Shown: positions 58,701-64,000 of the stretch, piece after piece
Layout of the letters: every line of letters begins with the position of its first letter
How positions within the stretch are numbered: the first letter of the stretch is position 1
NCBI GenBank assembly: GCA_937868765.1
Contig: CALMNL010000005.1
Location: 62,001 to 126,000, forward strand
From: an uncultured Desulfatitalea sp.
Lineage (GTDB): Bacteria > Desulfobacterota > Desulfobacteria > Desulfobacterales > Desulfosarcinaceae
Reading direction: 5' to 3'
Length of the DNA stretch: 64,000 bases
Position numbers and translations under genes: made by a program
The notes under the pieces: generated by a model
Told to the model about the DNA's origin: nothing
Database searches by the model: none
What the model saw: only the letters and a program-made list of their open reading frames with translations

Positions 58701-59581
58701 ACCACCGCCAGATAGGCGAAGAGCATCTCGATGCGGCCCTGGCCGGTGTTCACCAGCAGCGGCGTCACGTAGGCGCCCAACGCGCCCAGGACCGAGACGG
58801 CCCGGCTGCGATAGAAGACGGCCAGCACGAAGGCCGCCGCCGACACCAGGCTCAGCAGGCCGAAGCCCATGGGTTTGGTCAGGTAGCTGTAGTAGAGCGT
58901 GGCCGCGAAGACCACGCTGAAGAGCACGCCGATGCCGGCCGCGGCCAGGGTGTGGCGCGTCACGGCGTAGCGCTGGTCGCCGAAGCGGCCGGCGCCGACG
59001 ATCAGGCCGCTGCCGATGAGGGCGCTCACCGCCAGGCGCAGCGCCGGCGGGATGAGGTTACGGTCGATGGAGAACTTGACGAAGAACCCGGCCGCGATGA
59101 AGAGCGCCAGTCCGCCCAGCCAGGCGAAGAGTTTGACGCCGGTGAACTGCTCCCAGTCCACCGTGGATTTGAAAGCCTTCCAGCGCTCGGCCCAGGGAGA
59201 GGGCGGGGGCGGGGCCGGGATCCAAGGCGCTGTCCATGTGTCTCGCCCCTGGAGGGTCGGTGTTTCCTCGGGGGGCGCCGGTGTTTCAAGCGGTAACACC
59301 AGGTCTTCCAGCGAATCGGCTGGCGCCGCAGGCACTGCCGATGCTTCCAAGGCCTCGGCTTCAATGCCCGGCGCGGGCTCGGGTGACGCGGGAGGCGCCG
59401 CCATGGGCTCGGGCGCGGTCGCCGCCGCAGCCGATGACGCCGGCTCGCGACCCTGCGCCCACTGCGCCTGCAGCCGCTCGAGGGCCGCCTGAAGATCTTC
59501 GATGCTTCGCGACAGCCGTTTTTCCGTGCGCACCAGCAGGACAAAAAGTGTCCCGCACATCAAGAACAGCAACAGGGTCAT
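55760..59581 (-). CDS. DUF2339 family giant polytopic membrane protein
   Basis: 1273 residues. A short N-terminal helix and coiled segment (about 25-45) are followed by a Pro/Ala/Glu-rich linker to about residue 120, then about 30 or more transmembrane segments to the C-terminus. The 'WEQFTGVKLFAWLGGLALFIAAGFFVKFSID' region near residue 140 is the conserved entry of DUF2339. The function is unknown. AAGGAG precedes the ATG. The GC-rich hydrophobic code creates several very long antisense open frames that should be ignored. Confidence 0.88.
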   Translation of the reverse strand: MTLLLFLMCGTLFVLLVRTEKRLSRSIEDLQAALERLQAQWAQGREPASSAAAATAPEPMAAPPASPEPAPGIEAEALEASAVPAAPADSLEDLVLPLETPAPPEETPTLQGRDTWTAPWIPAPPPPSPWAERWKAFKSTVDWEQFTGVKLFAWLGGLALFIAAGFFVKFSIDRNLIPPALRLAVSALIGSGLIVGAGRFGDQRYAVTRHTLAAAGIGVLFSVVFAATLYYSYLTKPMGFGLLSLVSAAAFVLAVFYRSRAVSVLGALGAYVTPLLVNTGQGRIEMLFAYLAVVNAGLFLVARHLTSKGLLLVAAIGTAVTLGLASAHVFDLTAGTNLAVVWILNLALFTFFLDRAEADPRQSQAAHWAGITAFGATLLAAAGLLLKTGWAALLTVTAAQALAVTLAWRRPGWYRLVIPYATLGFLVGLGWVLFRFEPGQFSGGFPLLLLYGACGGIGPLALVARHGLNRAVVTWFRVFPLAVVLLSLSVVLQEPAVSFWFWPLLLGLEVIGIGLSILFRALVQVAVLVLLFVLGALLWLFNVPGELLGVGFFAFLMAAGALLCAGVFVLIRRLPEVMARLHLEPGAEHPGRPLAAAPHLEQWLAAAPAAGVCVLLAASFLVAYPGYPHAGMATLACFLALVLVAVRRFEFEIAGAAALIAAAAAQAVFVCHPELAPPKYFAALLWSGGLFLAALAAPFLFFRESARWTRLWNSWALFEAIQALFLLFVSQRYWFGPEPQWTAHWVPLALIMGKLPLVALLLRRLEGRAERNALLAFHGGVLLFYLSALPVLVLNHGWIGLTFIFEAASLLWLNRRIEHPGLRWVALGMAPVGLAILALNLTRLKDIDSPALLNPGFLSVAAAVAVLTWAVRNAGYPRRRLQALDLPLYFQWLAVAAGFLLVNLGIADLFAAPGERFRVWPGENFIQWACYGLSWVALGGLLWRYDRLPRMVRLAGFYLLAAGTLGLILLPVLLPQAAAPMRPLRNTALAIYLPLLAALYYLFHREPWDDRRSLAKNGLLALFLAALFMALKFQSGTLFATGHPFALIQAHTPAKAAASATGWLLYGLALHIWPRRLDRPFRLAGLVLIAAGLLRAVALPFGFRAAFGQMTPLLNAPSLVFLLGLAALACLALRAWDDRWPLAAVGPRRFWGLALALFAFAVLNIEIAALFGLHGRPFSMAPHGSLAMQLAYSIGWLLYAIGLLVVGIRWQTKAVRWAAILAIAATAGKIFLLDVSSLGQLYRVGSLFGLAVVLILVSFLYQRFLSEGKKDAP

Positions 59582-59752
59582 CCACTACTCCTTGGGATCG
59601 AAGGCTCAAATGGGTAAAGATTGCCTGAAGTTAGCAGATAGCAGGCAGTATGGCAATGCGCCTGCCGGGACCGGCGGTGGTATTTATTCTATTGTAAGTG
59701 CGGCGGATCGGTCCTATTTTGGCGTCTGAATTTTCAACGAAAGGAACGATGT

Positions 59753-62020
59753 ATGCGCTACGATCAGGAAGCCCTGCGGTATCATAAGGAGCCCCGGCCG
59801 GGCAAAACCGAAGTGGTGCCCACCAAGCCCTTCATCAGCCAGGCCGATCTGAGTCTGGCCTACACGCCGGGAGTGGCCGCCCCCTGCCTGGAAATCAACA
59901 AGTTTCCCGAGCGCTCATACGACTACACCAACCGCGCCAACCTCATCGCCGTGATCACCAACGGCACTGCGGTGCTGGGCCTGGGCCGCATCGGCGCCCT
60001 GGCCGGCAAACCGGTGATGGAGGGCAAGGCGGTGCTGTTCAAGCGCTTCGCCAACATCGATGTCTTCGACCTGGAGGTCGACACCACCGACCCCGACGAA
60101 TTCATCCGCACGGTCAAGCTGCTCGAGCCGACCTTCGGCGGCATCAATTTGGAAGACATCAAAGCCCCCGACTGCTTCTACATCGAAGAACGGCTCAAGG
60201 CGCAGATGGCGATTCCCGTGTTCCACGACGACCAGCACGGCACGGCCATCATTTCGGCCGCGGCCATGCTCAACGCCGTGGCACTCACCGGGCGCCGGGT
60301 GGAGAGCCTCAAGGTGGTGATCAACGGCGCCGGCGCCGCGGGCATCGCCTGCGCCCGGCTCTATGTGCGCCTGGGCGTGAAGAAGGCGCACCTCACCCTG
60401 GTCGACACCAAGGGCATCATTCACAAGGGCCGCAGCGCGGGCATGAATCCCTACAAAGAGGAGTTTGCCGTGGAAACCGGCGGCGGCACCCTGGCCGACG
60501 CGGTCCGGGGGGCCGACATGCTGGTGGGCATGTCCACCAAAGGGGCTTTCACGCCGGCGCTGCTGCAGACCATGGCCGAGCGGCCCATCGTCTTCGCCCT
60601 GGCCAACCCCGACCCGGAGATCGACTACGATGCGGCCAAGGCGGCGCGTCCCGACGCCATCGTGGCCACCGGCCGCTCGGATTTTCCCAACCAGGTCAAC
60701 AACGTGCTGGGCTTTCCGTACATCTTCCGGGCGGCCCTAGATGTGCGTGCCCGCAGCATCACCGAGGAGATGAAGGTGGCCGCGGTCCACGCCCTGGCCG
60801 AACTGGCCCGGGAGGATGTGCCCGATGCAGTGATCCGGGCCTATGGCGGCCGGCCCATCCGCTTCGGACCGGACTACATCATTCCCAAGCCCCTGGACAA
60901 CCGGGTGCTGCTCAAGGTGGTGCCGGCCGTGGCCGCGGCCGCCGTGCAAAGCGGGGTGGCCGGCCTGCAGCCGCCCGAACGCCAGGTTTACATCCAGCGC
61001 CTGGAGGCCTCGCTGGGGCCCGAGCGCGAGCTTATGCGCAAGGTCATCATCCGCGCCCAGCAGCGGCCCCTGCGCATCGTGCTGCCCGAAGGCAACCACC
61101 CGGTGATCCTGCGCGCCGCCCACCAGGCCCTGCGAGAGGGCATCGCCAGGCCGGTGCTGCTGGGAGATCCCGACCAGATCAAATCCGTGGCCGAAGAGCT
61201 GCGCCTCTCGCTCGAGGGGATCGAGACCATCGATCCCCGCTGCAATCCCCACCTGAAGCGCTTTGAGAATGAATTGTATGAGCTGCGCCAGCGCAAGGGG
61301 TGGAACTTCAACGAAACCCAGCGCCGGCTGCAGAACCGGTACGTGTTCGGCGCCATGCTGGTGCGCGCCGGGCTGGTGGACGGCCAGGTGCATGGCATCG
61401 CCCAGTCCTACCCCAACGCCATCCGGCCGGTGCTGCAGGTGATCCCCCGGCGCGAGGGGGTCCACAAGGTGTCGGGGCTCTATTTGATGATCTCCAAGAA
61501 CCGCACCCTGCTCTTTGCCGACACCACCGTCAACATCGATCCCGACCCCGAGGACCTGGCCGAGATCGCCATCCTGAGCGCCGAAATGGCCCAATTTTTC
61601 GATATGCCGCCCCGGGTGGCCATGCTCTCCTTTTCCAACTTCGGCAGCGTCACCCACCCCGAGGCCCAGAAGGTGGTGGCCGCCCTGGCCATCGCCCGAC
61701 AGCGCCGGCCCGAGCTGGTCATCGACGGCGAGATGCAGGCCGACACCGCCGTGGTGGCGGAGATGCTCCAGGAGAGCTTTCCCTTCAACCGCCTGGGGCG
61801 CGGCGCCAACGTCCTGATATTTCCCAGCCTGGCGGCCGGCAACATCGCCTACAAGCTGGTGGACCGCCTGGGCGGCGCCAAGGCCGTGGGGCCCCTGCTC
61901 ATGGGTTTGAGCAAGCCGTTCAACGTCCTGCAGCGCAACACCGACATGGAGAACGTGGTCAACGTCCTGGCCATTACCGTGGCCCAGGCCCAGAGTCAGA
62001 AGGAGGGCCGGCAAACCTGA
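59753..62020 (+). CDS. maeB: NADP-type malic enzyme with phosphotransacetylase-like domain
   Basis: 755 residues. The malic domain ('[12 protein letters not shown]', catalytic Tyr) and the NAD(P)-binding domain ('[13 protein letters not shown]') fill residues 1 to about 420. A phosphate acetyl/butyryltransferase-like domain (about 430-755, '[16 protein letters not shown]') follows, as in MaeB hybrids, where it regulates rather than acetylates. It decarboxylates malate to pyruvate with reduction of NADP. AAAGGAA precedes the ATG. A hairpin overlaps its stop codon. Confidence 0.95.
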   Translation: MRYDQEALRYHKEPRPGKTEVVPTKPFISQADLSLAYTPGVAAPCLEINKFPERSYDYTNRANLIAVITNGTAVLGLGRIGALAGKPVMEGKAVLFKRFANIDVFDLEVDTTDPDEFIRTVKLLEPTFGGINLEDIKAPDCFYIEERLKAQMAIPVFHDDQHGTAIISAAAMLNAVALTGRRVESLKVVINGAGAAGIACARLYVRLGVKKAHLTLVDTKGIIHKGRSAGMNPYKEEFAVETGGGTLADAVRGADMLVGMSTKGAFTPALLQTMAERPIVFALANPDPEIDYDAAKAARPDAIVATGRSDFPNQVNNVLGFPYIFRAALDVRARSITEEMKVAAVHALAELAREDVPDAVIRAYGGRPIRFGPDYIIPKPLDNRVLLKVVPAVAAAAVQSGVAGLQPPERQVYIQRLEASLGPERELMRKVIIRAQQRPLRIVLPEGNHPVILRAAHQALREGIARPVLLGDPDQIKSVAEELRLSLEGIETIDPRCNPHLKRFENELYELRQRKGWNFNETQRRLQNRYVFGAMLVRAGLVDGQVHGIAQSYPNAIRPVLQVIPRREGVHKVSGLYLMISKNRTLLFADTTVNIDPDPEDLAEIAILSAEMAQFFDMPPRVAMLSFSNFGSVTHPEAQKVVAALAIARQRRPELVIDGEMQADTAVVAEMLQESFPFNRLGRGANVLIFPSLAAGNIAYKLVDRLGGAKAVGPLLMGLSKPFNVLQRNTDMENVVNVLAITVAQAQSQKEGRQT

Positions 62021-62033
62021 AAGTTTGCCGGCC
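62006..62033 (+). terminator. Perfect hairpin with the maeB stop codon in its loop
   Basis: GGCCGGCAAAC (62006-62016) pairs perfectly with GTTTGCCGGCC (62023-62033), and the loop CTGAAA contains the TGA. This 11-bp stem should end or protect the transcript, though no T-run follows. Translation to the stop would melt it. Confidence 0.6.
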
Positions 62034-62231
62034 CCTTCGGATTTGGGAAGAGGTCGCTTCCCCGGTTCGTAAGGTCTCTTCAGAACACACACCCATCATT
62101 TCCAAAAAGGCGCCCTGAGGGAGAACCCATTCCATCCCGGGCATTAAAGCCATCGGTGAGAAAACGTGTAATATTTTCCGTGGCGCAGCGACATAAGGGC
62201 AGACAACCACCGCTAAACGAAGAAGGAATAT

Positions 62232-63473
62232 ATGGATCAGCCTAAAATCATCGTCTACGGCGCGCATTGGTGCCCGGACTGCCGCAGGAGTAAAATGTTT
62301 CTGGGCGAGCATCAGATCCCCTATCGATGGGTAGATATCGAAGAAGATCCGGCCGCGCAGCGGCTGGTGATCGAAATGAACGGCGGCAAGCGCATCGTGC
62401 CGACCATCGTTTTCGAAGACGGCAGCTTTCTGGCCGAGCCCGGCAATGCCGAACTGGCCGAGAAAATCGGGCTGAAAACCAAGGCGGGCCGGACCCATTA
62501 CGACCTGATCATCGTCGGTGGGGGCCCGGCCGGTCTGACCGCGGCCATTTATACGGCCAGGGAAGCCATCGATACGCTGGTGATCGAACGGGCCGCACTC
62601 GGCGGACAAGCAGCCGGGACCGAAAAACTGGACAACATGCCGGGGTTCCCGGAGGGTGTCGAGGGTTTTGACTTCGCCCGTCGCCTGCGCCGGCAAGCCG
62701 AGCGTTTCGGCGTCGAGTTGCTCCAGGCCCAGGAAGTCAGCGGTATCGAGCAAAAGGGCAACCTGCGGTGTGTCGTAACCGGCGTCGGGCAGCAATACAG
62801 TGCGCGCGCCGTGCTGCTCGCCACCGGCAGCCGCTATAAACGGCTGAACGTACCCGGAGAGTCCCAATACATGGGCGCCGGCGTGCACTTTTGCGCGACC
62901 TGCGATGGGCCGTTCTACCGGGACAAGCAGGTGGTCGTGGTGGGCGGCGGCGACAGCGCGGCCGAGGAGAGTTTGCTGCTGACCAAGTTCGCCAGGCGTG
63001 TGACCCTTCTGGTGCGTGGCGGCGCGTTCAAGGCCACGCGGTTCATTGTGGATAAAGTGCTCGCGCATGATCGCATCGACATCCGCTGGCATACGCAAGT
63101 CGCAGAATTCTCCGGCACGCGCGGCAAGCTCGACAGGATCGCCATTTTGAACAACCAGACCGGCCTGCGTGAGGAGATGGCCGTGGACGGCGCCTTCATC
63201 TTCATCGGGCTGTCGCCCAACAGCGGCTTCTTGAAAAGCAGCGGCATCGAACTGGATCCCTGGGGGTTCGTGAGGACGGGTCAATCCTTGATGCACGCGG
63301 GCCGGCGGCCGGCCGCTTTTCAAAACCGCGATCCATTCTTGCTCGAGACCAGCATCCCCGGCATTTTCGCCGCCGGCGACGTGCGCGACACCAGCACCAA
63401 GCAAGTGGTCAGCGCCGCCGGCGAAGGCGGCACGGCGGCGCTTGAGATCAGGGAATATCTCAAGCGCGCCTAA
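62232..63473 (+). CDS. Glutaredoxin-thioredoxin reductase fusion flavoprotein
   Basis: 413 residues. Residues 1 to about 85 are a glutaredoxin/NrdH-like domain with 'HWCPDC' (Cys14, Cys17) and 'IVPTIVF'. From about 92 on it is a thioredoxin-reductase module: FAD 'IIVGGGPAGLTAAIY', redox pair 'CATC' (Cys221, Cys224) and NADPH-site 'VGGGDSAAEES'. It probably moves electrons from NAD(P)H through the flavin to its own glutaredoxin domain. Upstream 62034-62231 has no gene. The AGAAGGAATAT site lies before the ATG. The gene before the VTT protein may share a transcript with it. Confidence 0.92.
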   Translation: MDQPKIIVYGAHWCPDCRRSKMFLGEHQIPYRWVDIEEDPAAQRLVIEMNGGKRIVPTIVFEDGSFLAEPGNAELAEKIGLKTKAGRTHYDLIIVGGGPAGLTAAIYTAREAIDTLVIERAALGGQAAGTEKLDNMPGFPEGVEGFDFARRLRRQAERFGVELLQAQEVSGIEQKGNLRCVVTGVGQQYSARAVLLATGSRYKRLNVPGESQYMGAGVHFCATCDGPFYRDKQVVVVGGGDSAAEESLLLTKFARRVTLLVRGGAFKATRFIVDKVLAHDRIDIRWHTQVAEFSGTRGKLDRIAILNNQTGLREEMAVDGAFIFIGLSPNSGFLKSSGIELDPWGFVRTGQSLMHAGRRPAAFQNRDPFLLETSIPGIFAAGDVRDTSTKQVVSAAGEGGTAALEIREYLKRA

Positions 63474-63631
63474 CGTGGGGAGGCGGTGGGGCGCTTTCAA
63501 GAACAGCCCCCATCCCGCCACGGTCGCGAAAAGTGCTGGAAAACACGCATAGTGGGGCGAAAACGCGCGGCGCGGAAGGTGCCCTGGTTGAAGAGCGGCC
63601 CAGCGCCGACCATTTGAAGGAGCTATCCCCC

Positions 63632-64000
63632 ATGAACCAATCAAAAAGCGACAATTGGATCACCAAAGCAGCCGTGGCCGGTCTCATTGTGCTCGGCATT
63701 TTGGCGTTCCGCTATTTCGAGTTGGGGCAGTATCTCTCCCTGGACTATCTAAAAGAGTCCCAGGAGAAATTTCACCAACTGTACCAAACCCACCGGTTCG
63801 CCGTGATCGCCGCCTACATGGGCATCTATATCGCCGTCACGGCCCTGTCGCTGCCCGGCGCGGCGGTGCTGACCCTGGCCGGCGGCGCCCTGTTCGGACT
63901 GGTGGTCGGCACCGTGGCGGTATCGTTCGCCAGCACCATCGGCGCCACCCTGGCCTGCGTCGTTTTGCGGGATTGGGTCCAGGGCCGATGCGGCGATAAT
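63632..64000 (+). CDS. TVP38/TMEM64 (VTT-domain) membrane protein, 5' part
   Basis: The frame is open from ATG 63632 (AAGGAG ahead) to the window edge, 123 residues with no stop. An N-terminal transmembrane helix ('AAVAGLIVLGILAF'), a soluble stretch and then 'TALSLPGAAVLTLAGGALFGLVVGTVAVSFASTIGATLACVVLRD' form the conserved first half of the VTT/DedA-like fold (shown here only by its short landmarks LPGAAVLTLAGG and ASTIGA). Such proteins are lipid scramblase- or transporter-like and often sit beside pyridine-nucleotide flavoenzymes, as here. The C-terminus lies outside the window. Confidence 0.88.
   Translation, partial: MNQSKSDNWITKAAVAGLIVLGILAFRYFELGQYLSLDYLKESQEKFHQLYQTHRFAVIAAYMGIYIAVTALSLPGAAVLTLAGGALFGLVVGTVAVSFASTIGATLACVVLRDWVQGRCGDN

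Noticed and set aside
1-64000. tRNA, rRNA, CRISPR arrays, intact insertion sequences
   Set aside because: No cloverleaf, spaced direct-repeat array or transposase gene was recognised on either strand. A covariance-model scan would be the decisive check.

Overview
The window is a 64-kb, GC-rich chromosomal piece from a bacterium that looks like an anaerobic member of the Desulfobacterota (a relative of the Desulfosarcina group of sulfate reducers). That placement is inference. It rests on a selenocysteine-containing periplasmic formate dehydrogenase, an octaheme cytochrome, and a large acyl-CoA catabolic cluster with zinc-ribbon/OB-fold (DUF35) proteins. No rRNA, tRNA, CRISPR array, intact insertion sequence or replication origin was seen.

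Layout. 1-6 kb: universal stress protein, DUF599 membrane protein, M48 lipoprotein protease, ilvD, a YcgL-type nucleotidyltransferase and a DUF488 protein. 6-25 kb: one long leftward cluster for uptake and activation of a hydrophobic acid and its CoA-dependent breakdown, with a TetR regulator. 25-30 kb: leftward formate dehydrogenase operon (fdhA with in-frame UGA, fdhB, fdhE) with a candidate sigma-54 promoter. 30.5-37.4 kb: a SEC-C protein, then a rightward cassette of octaheme cytochrome-TPR protein, beta-barrel, arylsulfatase and beta-barrel, ending at a relic of another SEC-C coding end. 37.4-45.4 kb: leftward hybrid histidine kinase, CPA2 antiporter-EIIA fusion, TauE-type exporter, HAMP protein, leuD and leuC. 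45.5-48.6 kb: rightward ilvB, ilvN and an alpha/beta hydrolase. 49-53.8 kb: berberine-bridge-type flavoenzyme, GDSL esterase, SYLF protein, a small secreted protein and decayed DNA. 53.8-64 kb: DUF3999/DUF2339 membrane pair, malic enzyme, glutaredoxin-thioredoxin reductase fusion and a truncated VTT membrane protein.

The most interesting part is 7.4-25 kb. It holds two paralogous modules with the same gene order, DUF35a, SCP2-DUF35b, thiolase-like A, thiolase-like B. In module 1 (8260-11932) the acyl-CoA ligase and hydratase are separate neighbouring genes. In module 2 (15187-21192) the hydratase (MaoC) is fused to DUF35a, and the ligase is fused to two SCP2 domains and DUF35b in one 895-residue protein. 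All four thiolase-like proteins lack the nucleophilic Cys and the catalytic His of thiolases. The actinobacterial steroid side-chain retro-aldolase Ltp2, which works with a DUF35 domain, shows the same pattern. I infer that the cluster encodes two ligase-dehydrogenase-hydratase-aldolase assembly lines for a hydrophobic, probably branched or alicyclic/steroid-like acid taken up through the FadL-type porin. The substrate cannot be read from sequence. The TetR gene inside the cluster, and a perfect palindrome beside a TATAAT box upstream of it, suggest control by an acyl-CoA ligand.
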